Assembly: GCF_905220365.1 (NCBI RefSeq) | Contig: NC_061127.1 | Span: forward strand, 4,402,001 to 4,466,000 | Length of the DNA stretch: 64,000 nucleotides | Direction: 5' to 3' | From: Vanessa cardui | Taxonomy: Eukaryota; Arthropoda; Insecta; Lepidoptera; Nymphalidae | In this document: in pieces, positions 35,724 to 48,400 of the stretch | Position numbering within the stretch: the stretch's first letter is position 1 | How the letters are laid out: each line of letters starts with the position of its first letter | The notes under the pieces: model-generated | What the model saw: the letters and a program-made list of their open reading frames with translations, nothing else | Database searches by the model: none | What the model was told of the DNA's origin: nothing | Program-made: the position numbers and the translations under genes

Positions 35724-36245
35724 CCTTGTTCTCCTATTGATATTTTTCGTCACGTTACATCCCTAGTTGAAATATTGTCTAAGTACATATATTTTTTTTA
35801 AGCCTTGGAGAATTTTCGACAATCTACTTTAAATTAAAATAAAATCAGATGATTATATTGAACCTTATTAATCTACCATATCGTAGACCGTAGTAATACT
35901 TATAAGTACCTGCGGTGACAATGTATAGGTGGTATTTTAAGGTATTTGTTATAAATGAGCGTCACTTTAACATAATTATGCTAGATATTTACCGTATACC
36001 TTATTTATTTATTTATAATATCAAACTGTATACAAACCATTGCAGGACGGTGTAAATCATCGGTCAATTTTGTTTCTTAAATTAAATATTTTTACGTTAT
36101 ATGATGAACTATAATTAAATGATTATTATACATTATTTTATGTTTAATGTACTTGTATCAAACAGTTAATCAGTTACTGGAATAACATAATTGAAATACC
36201 GAGATACAAGGGCTATTTTTGAAAATTTTAGTTATATCGTGTTCA

Positions 36246-36278
36246 TTAATTGTAATTACAAAATGTAATTACAATTAA
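36246..36278. repeat. 15-bp perfect AT-rich hairpin
   Basis: TTAATTGTAATTACA, three bases, then its exact reverse complement. It lies about 115 bp beyond the stop of reductase copy 4. Function unknown; could aid transcript ending or be a MITE remnant. Confidence 0.8.
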
Positions 36279-36393
36279 CAAAAATTGTAATTAATATTTA
36301 ACGTGATATGGTGTTTTTGATATAGGAAAGTATATATTTTTATGAAGTTGGTATTTAATAAAACAATATTTAAATATTTTGTTTGGTCTTTAT

Positions 36394-37410
36394 TTAAACC
36401 TTCACCACGGCTTTACCAAAGTTATCTCCAGACATCATTCTCGTAAATGCTTCGAACAGATTATCGAAACCATATGTTACATGTTCTGGAGTTTTCAACT
36501 GTCCGTTTTTTATCCAGGCAGTTAATTGGTCAAATGCTTCAGACCAACGATCAAACCTTTCCCAAATCATAAAACCTTCAATTTTAAGTTCATTAAAAAT
36601 TATAGGTATTTGTGTAATCGTTGCTTTGGGCATTTGTGACGGATCCGCGTTATATGCGCTGATGCTCCCACAAACGGCGACTCTTCCCTTTTTATTCATT
36701 TGAGCCATAATTGTGCTGCTTATTTCACCACCTACATTATCGAAATAACAGTCTACACCGTCAGGAGCAGCTGATTTAAGTGCAGTTTGAACGTCGACAG
36801 TTTTATAATTTAAAGCTTTATCGAAGCCGAGTTCTATTTCTAACCAATTCACTTTATTGTCAGAGCCAGCAAAACCAATTACTTTGCAGCCTTTGATTTT
36901 AGCGATCTGTCCTACTATGGAGCCTACAGCACCTGCAGCACCAGTCACTACTACGGTTTCACCTTTTTTAGGCTTGCAAATTTCAAGGAAAGCCAAATAT
37001 GCCGTCGCTCCAGGCATTCCAAGGGCACCAATACCCAAAGAAGGCGAGAGTCCTTTCAAATCTTGTAATTTATAAAGAATATCATTAGGTATGTCTTTTA
37101 CTGACGCCTTCTTATCGCTCACAATAGTATAATCACATCAGCCTTTATGCGTGACAACTCTAGTCCCTACCGGATAGTTTGGGTCCAGCGATTCTTGAAC
37201 TATCCCGATTTGGAAACTAAATTGATCGTAAGGTACCTCATACATCCGATTGTATGCTCGTAGATACGGGTCGATGCTGATCCATTCGGCTTTAAGCAAA
37301 ATCTCACCATTCTTTAGTGAAGGCAATTCGTATTCCACGATCTTGTAGTCAGAAATCTTAGGAATTCCGTCGAAGTACTTTTCCACGACGTACTTTCGTG
37401 CTTTGACCAT
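36394..37410 (-). pseudogene. Ptgr1: Prostaglandin reductase 1-like, copy 4, with in-frame TGA
   Basis: A 339-codon reading frame (338 residues plus stop) homologous over its full length to copies 1-3. It keeps MVKARKYVV at the start, GAAGAVG, FDNVGGE and the GKAVVKV terminus. Codon 91 (37138-37140) is TGA where the other three copies have TGG for Trp in HKGWCDY. Everything before and after is open and conserved, so this single base change is the only visible lesion. A spliced 5' leader (intron 37421-37737) and an upstream promoter remain. It is more divergent than copies 1-3 and lies in the opposite orientation, so it is an older duplicate. Options: very recent pseudogene, null allele, or sequence error. 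The AATAAA overlaps the stop codon (36389-36394). Confidence 0.85.
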
Positions 37411-37737
37411 GTTGGGAACACTGTAAGCATTATAAATAAATTATAAATGGAAACAAGAAAAACAAGTATAATAATAATAGAATTATAAATCTTTATTACT
37501 ACATCTGAGACCGGTGAAAAATTATTATTGCATGAAAGATAAATAGTCTTTATAATATTATATAATATGTATATGATATTCAACCAGACTATTAGTAAAA
37601 AACAGATAGAGAATCAAGAGGATGATCAAAGCTTCATCAAAATTCCCCTTCTATTAAACAGATGTAGAGTGGTTATCAATAATTGATACTTAAAATATAA
37701 TTTAAAAGTTTTATTGTATGCATATAATCGTACTTAC

Positions 37738-37838
37738 CTTTTAATTGACTCGTAGATAAACGTTAAAATGAACAAGACATGTGGCCTCTCAGTCGGTCTG
37801 ATAGCGTATGCATTTAAATCCGTAAAAAAATATTTATA
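37738..37838 (-). promoter_or_regulatory. Promoter and noncoding exon 1 of reductase copy 4
   Basis: On the minus strand: TATAAATA (37831-37838), then TCAGA initiator-like (37797-37801) 39 bp on, and a donor AAAAG before GTAAGT (exon end 37738). The acceptor lies at 37421-37422, ten bases before the ATG. Spacing resembles copies 1 and 2. Confidence 0.45.
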
Positions 37839-37839
37839 T

Positions 37840-38660
37840 TAGCGAGCGTCGGGAGCACTCGATTAAAAATAAAAAATATCAATATATTTTATTTGAATAC
37901 CAATCGCCAGCTAAAGAAACTAGTTGATTAAATTACCTCATTAAGTACTCTTTAGATATCGATAATACCTAATTAAAAATATTTATATTACATTTGAAAG
38001 TAAGTTAAACCAAAAAATACAGACTAGTATTATAAAAATAAGACTAGTATTACAAAAAATACAGACTATATAAAAATACAGTAGTATTTATAAGTAAATA
38101 CTTATTACGAGATAACATTAAGGTGTGATGGTAGGTGAAATTTAACATTAAAGATTTCTAAAACGAATGGCTACATATACATATATAATAGCAATATTTT
38201 AACAATGACTTGTTATTTTGTATTGATTAAATAAGAGTTTCCTTTTCAATCAAAAATTATCAAGCCAGTGTAAGAAAACCTTCGTCAATTATCAAATTTA
38301 TTCCTTTATCGATTTTTAAACTCTTAGTACCTTTTGAATCTAAACATCAAATAATCGACATACTGATCACACGAAAATAGATCTAAAGGTGACGAACCTT
38401 TTCTTACGCTGACTGTACTTAACATCGTAAGGCGACCATTAGACACTTGGTTTAACGTTAAGTTTTGCGATAACTACTGTTCAAATAGGTATGTCTGATG
38501 TTCAACATTTGGTGTCATGATTCATTTTGTATAGAATTAGTATTATGAAAAGGTTGATGACCTTTTCGTTTTATTAATTCACTTTTTACGCGATAAGTCG
38601 AGATAAATATTACGATTACTTATTTGATTTTGAATGGAAATGTACTATTTATTATATATT
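37840..38660. other. Gene-free AT-rich stretch
   Basis: Short local duplications at 38010-38090 (AATACAGACTA and GACTAGTATTA units). No exon or named repeat seen. Confidence 0.5.
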
Positions 38661-38666
38661 TGTGAT

Positions 38667-38895
38667 AAGGCTTTGTGTAAGCCCGTCTGGGTAGGTACCA
38701 CCCACTCATCATATATTCTACCGACAAACAACAGTACTTACTTTGGTTGTCTTCCGGATGTGAGGGCGAGTGAGCCAGTGTAACTTACAGGCCCAGGAAC
38801 ATAACCTCAGTTACCAAGGTTGGTGGCCCCTTTTTTTTTGGGCGGTAGAATATATCATGAGAGGGTGGGACTTACCCATGTGGGCTTACAAAGAG
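38667..38895. repeat. Interspersed repeat in back-to-back orientation
   Basis: The first part (38667-38830) is the reverse complement of the family at 60388-60612. After a T/G run it turns into the forward 3' end of the same family (38840-38895), giving an inverted pair. Confidence 0.6.
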
Positions 38896-39136
38896 GTCTA
38901 ACATTAAGTAATCTAAAGATTGTTATTTTATTTCGCGAGGTCTAAACATCAGCAGGTACTATCCTTGGTTCATTCACAACACTCCTTAGTTCAATCACTA
39001 TGAAAGCCGACTTTGCTAGGATCGAAGACCTTTTAAAATAATTCACACTTAACAGGAGCAGGGACTTCTAAACTGTTCTTTAACTACATTTTAACTTTAA
39101 TAAAAAATAATAATCAGGTTGATGTATGAAAGAAAA

Positions 39137-39437
39137 GAGTCGAGATGGCCTAGTGGTTAGAACGCGTGCATCTTAACCGATGATTGCGGGTTCAAGCCCA
39201 GGAAAGCACCACTGAATATATATATGCTTAGTTTGTGTTTGTAATTCATCTCGTGCTCGGCAGTAAAGGAAAACATCGTGAGGAAACCTGCATGTGTCTT
39301 ATTTCATATAAATTCTGTCACATGTGTATTCCACCAACCCGTATTGGAACAGCGTCGTGAAATATGTTCCAAACCTTCTCCTCAAAGCGAGAGGAGTGGG
39401 AAAACAGGCTGTTATTGTTGTTGTTTGTTGTTGTTGT
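39137..39437 (+). repeat. SINE family B, forward copy
   Basis: The tRNA-like head has an A-box (GATGGCCTAGTGG), a B-box region GGGTTCAAGCC at about 39188, the body and a TTG-repeat tail. It is flanked by near-identical ATGAAAGAAAA / ATGAAAAAAAA. Confidence 0.9.
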
Positions 39438-39836
39438 ATGAAAAAAAAATTGTAATGGTAGAATTTTATTAAAAGTTTACCTTTGTTTCTGGGACCATAA
39501 TGATTTTTGGCCATATATGTATGTTTATTTTTTAATATAAAGAACAAATATAAATGAACCCAAAAGTCGCACGGTCAATTCTGATCCCTTGAGCTATTAT
39601 CGCCTAATAAAAGATTATTAAGGAATATTATTAAATCCTTATTGCCTATAGTATTCTTTAAGAAAAAACAGTACGTTGATATAACTCTTTGCAGAAGACA
39701 TTTTTAATCTGCATCAATAACACAATAATTTTCAAATGTATCAATAGTCAAAATATCTGTGTGATAATATTTTTTTTGATAAATTATTTATGAAGCAATA
39801 ACTAATTGAAATAAGCAATTCAATAGAATAGTTAAT

Positions 39837-40167
39837 ATGGCAACTGGTGATTCTCCTAATGAACCAAAGCGAATTCCTTATTCCGGATTCAGGATACCTC
39901 TTATAGGCGCTCTGATAGATTACACGAAGACAAGTTTCCAATACATGAGGTGTAAATCGTTTGATAGAGACGAGACGCTTAATGTCAAAACCTCTGGATC
40001 AAAACTCTCAGCTTCATTTCTGGCACTAGTATGTCTCTTATTGGGTTTAGTTTGCAACGTGAAATTCGAAGTAGTAACTTTTGACGAAGAACCTTTGGCA
40101 AATGACCTGCATTTTGTCTTGATGAGTAAAGACGATAGACTTTATATTGATGATATAGACGTTTCAA
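39837..40167 (+). CDS. Orphan ORF / possible first exon, one membrane segment
   Basis: I do not recognise this protein. From the ATG at 39837 it reads 110 codons to a good donor (TCAA before GTAAGT at 40168); unspliced it stays open to 40277. The first 55 residues are polar. A hydrophobic segment at about 57-74 (FLALVCLLLGLV) predicts a single membrane pass, followed by an acidic stretch (about 82-108). Composition is protein-like and unlike the surrounding repeats. A repeat begins about 25 bp after the donor, and I could not find a convincing second exon before 45 kb. It may be the 5' exon of a gene with very long introns, a gene fragment, or chance. Confidence 0.35.
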
Positions 40168-40189
40168 GTAAGTTCTATTTTGCATATAA

Positions 40190-40460
40190 TAATAGGTTAT
40201 TTGATAATTCGAAAAATAATGTGTTATTTATTGTAAATTGTATATATATTATCAGTTTAAAAATCGTTATTTATTAACGAAAGTTGAAAATAATAGTTAA
40301 TTTAGTCAAACATCCATAAATAAAAATGCATTGTTAATTTGATATTTTTCGGCGCGTATGTGCTGTGCTATAAATAAAGAAAATAAAACTTTTCCTAAAG
40401 GTTCCTTAACCTCTACTAAAAATATAAAACGGATTTTAAAAACCAGTCATATACAGCTTA
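40190..40460. repeat. Interspersed repeat shared with 13700-14150
   Basis: Blocks TGATATTTTTCGGC, GTTCCTTAACCTCTACTAAA and GGATTTTAAAAACCAGTCA are common to both. This copy lacks the central part. Confidence 0.6.
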
Positions 40461-40789
40461 TAGTCTAAATCCTATAAATTTTATGTAAATAATATGTAAA
40501 CGGAGTTCGCATATTTTACGATTTATTTAAAATAGTTTGTCGAAATTGATTCGAGTGCATTGCATTGACTCGTTATAATTTATATAGTAAAATAACACAC
40601 ACAAACACACATTCAAAATTACATATAAAGTTGTCCTGGTCAATTTCGGTCACACAAAATCTCAAGGGAGACTAGAACTATGCAGCACATATTGAAGTGC
40701 ACAAGTCTTATCTATAAAACGGCAACTCTGACCAAACACAGGTCATATATGCCTAATGCCCTATACGCCTAACCTACTAGTTTACATGT

Positions 40790-40940
40790 TTTCCAAGGGA
40801 CAGGAATGTACACACTACCAACCTCCTGACTCCGGGCTGATACTGAGTATTGATATAAAAGGACGTTTTGTTAGTCAAACTTGGGTTTTGAACCCACGAT
40901 CACGAGATCTGTGGCCTTCTATTTATCCAGTAGACAACTT
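40790..40940 (-). repeat. tRNA-like SINE fragment, third family
   Basis: TTTCCAAGGGACAGG, CTACCAACCTCCTGACTCCG and a reverse B-box (GGGTTTTGAACCCA). The first two blocks recur at 43213-43265. Confidence 0.5.
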
Positions 40941-41073
40941 TCTCAAATATATACTTAAATTAAGAAATGTACACAGCCTCGTCTTTAAAATTTTATCTCT
41001 ATAGCGAATATAGAATTTAGATAGCACTAGATTGTGTATGAAACATTACACTAACTATAATTATACTCGCATA

Positions 41074-41280
41074 TCTATACATAAAATAAAATTGGAGTGT
41101 CTGTTTGTAATATGTAGTATTAAAATAGAACTTTTTTACTCAATGCATATGTATGTATACACGGTACATATACCAAAATAACATTTATTACAATTTTTAT
41201 AGGTCTGTCTGTCTGTTTGTTCCGGCTAATCTCTGGAACGGCTGGACCGATTTTTGACGGGACTTTCACGTATGTCTAGT
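41074..41280 (+). repeat. Interspersed repeat, family R
   Basis: Shares ACTCAATGCATATGTATGTA and the CTGTCTGTCTG / GCTAATCTCTGGAA blocks with 54064-54332. The 3' end is lost. Confidence 0.65.
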
Positions 41281-42018
41281 TTAAGATAAATGCAAATGTT
41301 TCAATTATTAACTATACATACTTTTTATCTTATCTTCAAGGAGTGATGCTGTGTATTGAAGCATCCGATACTCTTCTCTTACTAATCAGTTGCCTTCTCA
41401 TATGGAATTCATCTAAAGTGGTAATTTTTAATTGTAATGAATTAATTATATCGGCCTAGTAGATACATAATAATTTAAAAATCAATCGGTTCGAAACTTC
41501 ATTCATACTTATCGAAGAACCCTGTGAAATCTCGTCTGGGTGGTCATTTATGATCAGCTGCTCATTTATGAGCCAATAACAAACTTTAGAATTCGTTTTT
41601 CGTGTTTGAACGTAGAGCTGTGAATTGTTATTTATATATCCATTAAGCCAGAGTTGAAGCCAGATTGAAGATGACCACTTACTATCAGTCTATGTGCTTC
41701 CTTGTGTCAAATCAATGAAGCATCTAAAGAACGATTATCGCAAAATTAGCGATGGAAAATTCTCATTAGTTTTTGTCTGGTTATGAATTTGAAAAAGAAC
41801 GAATGACAACCAATGAATGCGAAAGTAACTCCTTCTGTTACTTCTTCACCCTTAAGCCACTGGACCGATTCAGATTAAATTTAGTCTCGCCTTTAGTATC
41901 AGTCTCAGGAAAGAAAAAAGGCTTCTCGTTTTAATTCACCACTTGACCGAGTAAAATGGGGGTGACAGTTTGTGTGATAAAGGTAAATTTTAATTTATAG
42001 CTAGTATTTCATAATTTG

Positions 42019-42335
42019 AGCTGAGATGACCCAGTGCTTAGAACGCGTGCATTTTAACCGATGATTTAGGTTTTAAACCCATGCAAGCACTAGCATATAT
42101 ATATGTGCTTAATTCGTGTTTATAATTCATCTCATACTCGGCGGTGAAGGAAAACATCATGAGGAAACCTGCATCTAATTTCATCGAAATTCTGGCTCAT
42201 GTGCTTTCCACCAATTTCCAATGCGGGTTGCATTGGAACAGGGTGGTGGAATTTGTTCCAGACCCACTCTTCAATGGGAGAGGAGGCCTTTGCCCAGCAG
42301 TGGGTAATTTACAGACTGTTACTTTACTTTTTAAT
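42019..42335 (+). repeat. SINE family B, diverged forward copy
   Basis: Full order of family blocks from GCTGAGATGACCCAGTG to the CTGTTACTTTACTT tail. The B-box is mutated (GGTTTTAAACC). Confidence 0.85.
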
Positions 42336-42339
42336 TTTA

Positions 42340-43600
42340 TTTAATAATGTATTAAGATTGCTTTTAATCTTCAGCGTTCTCCACTTAGTGAGTATCTATT
42401 CTTACCATGGTTGGGAGCGACTCTGCGCGGTTTCTTTCTGCGTCAAGCGCCAACTGTAGGAGCATTGCTATACGTCGTGGCGGTTATTGAAGGGAACGTT
42501 AATTCTTTGTTCCTGACGGCGTTTTCTTTTCTATTTTGTAAGTTTAGTTCAATTTTGTCCTGATTGATAAGCAGTATGTTTCTTTGAGTGACAATGAGGC
42601 TCATTAAATAGATATACCTACTGACCTACTGAGTGAAGAACATTGAGAATATAATTCAATTTTTAAATTCCATACAACTGTAGAAGATAAATAAACATAT
42701 TGGCGAACTATCGAATTTATTTTGAAAGACGGAAATTTATAATTCTAAATTGTTTTGCTTACCCGAATTTAAACCTAGAAGCTGAAAGTTAGTCTAGGGT
42801 CCAATACACTACTTTGTATTGGTCTATTCTGGTTTGGATGGTCAGTGAGTTAGTGTATTTACATTATTACAAAACACAACGGCACAGTACGGTCGATGAT
42901 TTAGTGATCTATATTTCTTCTCTACCTTCAGATAAAGAAGTAGTAATACTCTACATTAAAATTGCCCATTTGCTCGTCTGTTTCATAGAAAGATGTTGAA
43001 TTAAAATGGTGAATTCATTATATTATTATTCGATAGTGTTAGAAGCACGACTCTGGCTCGAAATTGCACGGATGGTCTGCGTACGATGGGAGAGGCGTGA
43101 TACCCTCGATATGTCCCGGAACATACCATATGAAGTGGAGACCCTTTGGAGTAACGAAGATGTACAGAGCGTTGAAGTTGGGAATTATGTTTATTGACAA
43201 AGTAGTTTGTATCACACCGTTTTCCAAGGGACAGGACACACTACCAACCTCCTGACTCCGGGCTGATTGTAACTGGAATGGAACCTACTGGCAAATAAAT
43301 TCATTTTTTGTTGTTTCGGAACAAAATATGATAAACTTTTTTTGATAAAATAGTGCGTTTTAATTTTTTATTTACACATCACGTTAAACACATATAGGTA
43401 CATAGTTTCATGACATGTTAAAGTTAAGAAATGTTTCGTAATTTACTACAAACTACCACCAATTGTAGAAGAGGACTAATATTGGCCCTATTCAATGCCC
43501 GCAGGAATAGAATAGCGCCTCAGCTTTTTGGTCTGGTAGACCCAACTAAGTTTGATGTTAAACACATGCATTGAACACGTAATCCAATCAACCACGATAC
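42340..43600. other. Gene-free stretch
   Basis: Several 60-85 codon frames but none with a recognisable domain or splice logic. A repeat fragment at 43213-43265 matches 40790-40840. Confidence 0.45.
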
Positions 43601-43636
43601 CGTGATAATTAATTACACTAAAAATAATAAAAAAAG

Positions 43637-43782
43637 AAGTAACGACGGTACCACAAGCACCCAGACCCAAGACAACTTAGAAAATTAATGATTTTTTTAC
43701 ATCGACTCAGCCGGGAATCGGACATCGGAGTGACGTACCCATGAAAAGCGGTGTACACACTACTCGACCATGGAGGTCGTCA
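43637..43782 (-). repeat. SINE family A, shortened reverse copy
   Basis: Matches 14820-14988 with a small deletion near the B-box; the tail is missing. Confidence 0.8.
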
Positions 43783-43867
43783 ATATAAAAGTATAGCCCA
43801 TGAAACTCAGCTATCATATTTTAATTTGGCAATTTTGTCAAAATAAATTCACATTTATATGTGAATT

Positions 43868-43913
43868 GCAAACAACTGATAGGTACGATTATTCGTACCT
43901 ATCAGTTGTTTGC
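43868..43913. repeat. Perfect 21-bp hairpin, 4-nt loop
   Basis: The arms 43868-43888 and 43893-43913 are exact reverse complements (start GCAAACAACTGATAGG), with loop TTAT. Unlike most palindromes here it is not pure AT. Confidence 0.9.
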
Positions 43914-45222
43914 AAAAGTTTGGAATACCTAGTACACATCTTGGAAAGGTTATCTTGATTTTTTTTCTTCAAGCTATCATTTTAATAATAATGTTCGTGT
44001 TAATATTTACACTTATGAAACGGCTACGCGAATATACGTTGCATTTTAAAATGTGAGTTTATGTAATGTATTTAAATGTAAATAAAAAACGAAATAATCT
44101 AAAAATATTTTTATTATATTACAATTTATTTACAAAAGTAAAAATAATTAAAAATACAAGCGATAAGTATGTATATCTAAGGATAAATCAATTATATGAA
44201 AAACTTATGTATATCCGATAAATAAATTATACAGGCCCGCTTCTTCCGTCTTCGCTTATTACAACAATTATTATTACTTATTGTAACAATCAATTATTTT
44301 GATGGCAAGAGAACTATTAAATATTCCCTTCATAATTACTATTCGATGAACACGTTAATTGCGATTATGAGGCAAAATAAAACTCGTACGATACCTTTTT
44401 ACTTTAAAATTTTTGGGTAACTACATATACAATTAATGTATGATCCGTTGATATAGAGAAAAATAAAGTTTTTAAGATTAGCTTATAGTACGGCACAACT
44501 TAGATGTAGCATCGGCAAATTCAATAAAACCGATTGCTCCCGATTTACTTAACCAATAGAAATAGTTCCTTATCGCGCCATTCGACGCTATTCGTCGCTA
44601 TAGATTCCCGCGTCAGTTCAACCCGAGACAGCAAGTGCAATGTAGGTCGACGTTTCGAGTTGACGTATATATTAAGGTCATATGATATTACAAGTTATTA
44701 CGTTTGCGTAAAGATCATATTCACATAACAAGTAAATATTGGGATAGCGTACTTCATTCGGATGTGATCGGTTTTACGAATTTTGCCAATGCTACATGTA
44801 AGTTGTATGATACTGTACGAATTACATTAGGTCTGACTATGCCAAGGAAATCGAGTATGATACGATTATTGCCTCATTATAAATTATAATTACCCGTAAT
44901 AACTGGTGCAGCGAACGTGTCAATCAATATTCAGTAGTCAAAATATCGATGTATACTCCAAAACTAACGTTCCATTAAAAACAGTCCATTCGAATTTAAT
45001 TCTTGAAAACTGATGTGACGATATCTGTGTTAAACTTTTAATAGCGTTAATGACATGAAAAGTATTGGCACGATAAGTGACAATTCCTACCGTGCCAAAT
45101 AATGCCAAGTAAATTAATAGCCAAAGATGATGATAGAGTGAATGTACGGCTTTCTCGTCTGTTACCTATTATTGTTGCCCATCATTTCGGAAACATTATT
45201 TACTTTAAGATTTTCGTAAAAC
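43914..45222. other. Gene-free stretch
   Basis: AT-rich to 44500, then a GC-richer patch (44530-44660) with TCAGTT and short frames lacking any domain. No supported gene. Confidence 0.45.
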
Positions 45223-45368
45223 TTTTTGGTGGATAATGTTGTCTTAAATTTTCGCGATTATTACACATTTAAATAAAACTAGTTATAACGGATTTTAATG
45301 TCCAAAATAATTAATATATACGCGATTAAAATCCGTTATAACTAGTTTTATTTAAATTTTTGGTGGAT
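45223..45368. mobile_element. Foldback insertion with 12-bp flanking direct repeats
   Basis: A perfect 32-bp inverted repeat (45268-45299 and 45325-45356) with a 25-bp loop. The whole insert (45235-45356) is bracketed by TTTTTGGTGGAT at 45223-45234 and 45357-45368. An AATAAA occurs on each strand within the arms. Confidence 0.75.
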
Positions 45369-45493
45369 GTTTTTTTGTCATGTTATCGTATTAATTTGAA
45401 TGCTCTTTTCTAACAGTTCTAGTATTATTTCTTTTACTCAGTCTAAATTCTGTTCATTGATTAATAGGGATTAATGTTGACAGTTTCATTTTA

Positions 45494-48400
45494 TCACCAA
45501 ACACTACACTTGTGTACAGGATTCATTGGAGAACCAGGTGGACAATGAAATTCCCTTGCAAAATCAAGAGAATTCGAAAGTGTTCCTATCACTCTGAATC
45601 TGCCTGGTGAATGAACAGCTGTTTTTAATTTATTACGCATTGCTTCTGGACGCATAGCTCCACACCACACCTGCAAATATAAAGAACATAGTGAAGATAG
45701 AATTTAGCATCCCACTGAAATAAATTAATACGGATGCCAAAACTTGAGTAAATGGAAGATATGTTCATGCAAGTTGCATCCTTTATCCTCCTACTTTAAA
45801 ATACATCGTCTAGTGATTTGTTGATACAATCGTAGATCATCAGCTTTGCATTTCAGATCAAGTTTTTATGTCAATACATTAGCAGTAGCCGCCTGTAGAG
45901 TGTTAGTAGTAGTAGCCCGTTAATCACTTTAAGTAGATTGGATTTGCTGTTCCATTGTACTATGGGAGTGCGGGAAGCTATGAGACTGCACCCGCCCTTA
46001 CGTACTTGGTCTTCATAATTTATCTTGCGTTCATGAACGCTACGGCAACAATCAGGTAGGAATATATACATAATATAAGTATATGTTATACCTGCGCAAA
46101 GTTCAGGAAGAAGAGCTGTGTATGTGTGTAGTTCAGTCCTGGCAGCGTCTCATCAGCAGAGTCGTGGTGACGCAACCAGTGCTGATAAGCGTGAAATGCT
46201 TGTTTTACACCGCCATTATCAGCTATATTCTCGCCCTACAATAAAATCATCGTTTTATGAAATATATGTGAACGATTACTAAATTATTACTAATCTTACG
46301 TTGCATCTATTAAACAAGCAACATCTTGAGCAGAAATACTAAATAAGTATAATTAAGTGCTATTTTTGACTATACGATATTTGAGTATCACCTGACTTCC
46401 GGTAGATGTTTACAAGACTGTTTTTTTTATATTTACAATATTCAGATTCAAATATCCTATCACATATAAGTTATTTTTGAAGCTATCACCTTTCTTTAAT
46501 TCGTTATAATTGACTAATGAGGATTGCCCTATATAATTAATTTCTAACTACGGACATATGTAGACATAGACAATTCTACATTTTATTAATTTTCATATTC
46601 CTAACACCTACTTGTGTGTTAATACCGTCCAATTTCATATTGACTTCAGGGACAATGTAATGACCGTATTGATCAATGAGACACTGTGCGCGATGGTGGA
46701 AAGCTTCTATCGCTGAGTCCGACCACCAACGATGAAGATTCCCTTCACAGTCAAACAAACGGCCTTTGTCGTCAAAACCATGGGTTATTTCATGCCCTGC
46801 AGATAAGATCATAATCATTTTACTTATAGAGAAATTATTTTTCGCTCCATTTTAAATGTAAAATTACGAATTTGTAAAACAATGAATTATTGAGTGTAAG
46901 CTATTATTAATATAAAAAAAATATATAAGAGTAGTTGGAAATGTATAATTAATTGTTCAAAGAATATTTTTTATTACATTTAATTCTATTAATAGTCTAA
47001 ATTAAACAGAAAATAAAAATGGCAACTGTTCCAGCAATCCAACTTATTAATCACAGATTCAAAATTTAATATGTGATACAATATAAGTAGCGTATTTTGA
47101 ATGTAACTAAATCAAAATTTAACAAAGAGAAAAAATAGGGTAAAAAACGTACCGATAACTACACCAATACCACCGAAATTCAGAGACCTTGGGAAGTGCC
47201 TGTGGTAAAATGGTGGTTGCAAAATACCCGCTGGGAACATTATCTGATTCTTGTTACGACTATAATATGCGTTCACGACCGCTGGCGCTGTATTCCATAG
47301 AGTCTTGTTAACTGGCTGACCGATACTGTAAAAGGTAATGATTAACTGCATAAATTTGGAACAGTGTCATTGCATCAATCTAAATAGAAGATCGCCGGTA
47401 CAAATTCGGAAAACAGCACTAAGTTTCGATACGCCTGATTTGTATTTATTGTTTCTTCCAAACTGTACCTTTAAAAGTAGAAAAGGTTTTCGTCCAATAT
47501 GATGAATTACTGGAGCGGCATACTTTTATTTTATTTCTATAAAATATATATTTAAATTAATTTAAAATAAAATAGCTATTTACCGAGATTGTTCCATTTT
47601 AGTCAGATGGCGCAATATATTTAATATGTTTTCGAAGTATTTATTTGGGTGTATTTTTACTTCCTTATAACGATCATCTAAGTCAGTCTTTTTCAATATA
47701 AAATCTGGATAGCCTATTCTAAGCATCATTGTGTCAACTTTATGCCCTGCCAGCTTCTTTGTCTCGTCATCGATCCAGTTTGTCATATGTAGGAGTTCTC
47801 TGAACGCTTGCTGTATTTCCCTTGTCATCGTGAGTGTGTCATTTTTGCTCATTTCGTCAAAGTGTTTTCTCACAAACATTGATCCTAACGCCATTCCCAT
47901 GTTGGAGTTGACTTGGGATATACAGTTTTTCCATCGTGGCGGGGCTTGCTCTCGGCCAAAAAGAATGTAGTAAAACCTGAACATTTTTAAATTATGTAAA
48001 GTCGGGGTAAGAAATGGTTCGTCACTTTAAGACCTATTTTCGTGTGCTCAGTATGAGCGATAAGATGCTTTACCGATCGAGAATGACATATTACGTCGCA
48101 ATGATTTGATGCTCGGTATAAAAGGTTTAGACTTGATTAATAGTTTAAGACTTGATAAAGCAATGAGTTTGAAAACTGACGAAGGTATCCTTACTCTGAC
48201 TGTACATTATATTTAATATTATGATAATGATTCATTGCAAAATTATTTCTTCGATGTGTTAATTTAAGTTGTTTGGGATGACAGTATATTTTTCGTGGAC
48301 ATTTACCTTTCAGGAATTCGTACTTTTTCAAAACAAGGTACAGAAGATTAAGGTTACGAGTACTTATAATTCCTTGGAAAATATTCGATTGATGAAAAGC

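Noticed and set aside
37138..37140. TGA in reductase copy 4 as a selenocysteine or programmed readthrough codon
   Set aside because: Paralogues have Trp, not Cys, at this site; the next base is T; no SECIS-like structure was noticed.
43868..43913. Reading the perfect hairpin as a microRNA precursor
   Set aside because: A 4-nt loop and a 21-bp stem with no flanking pairing are too short for Drosha/Dicer processing.
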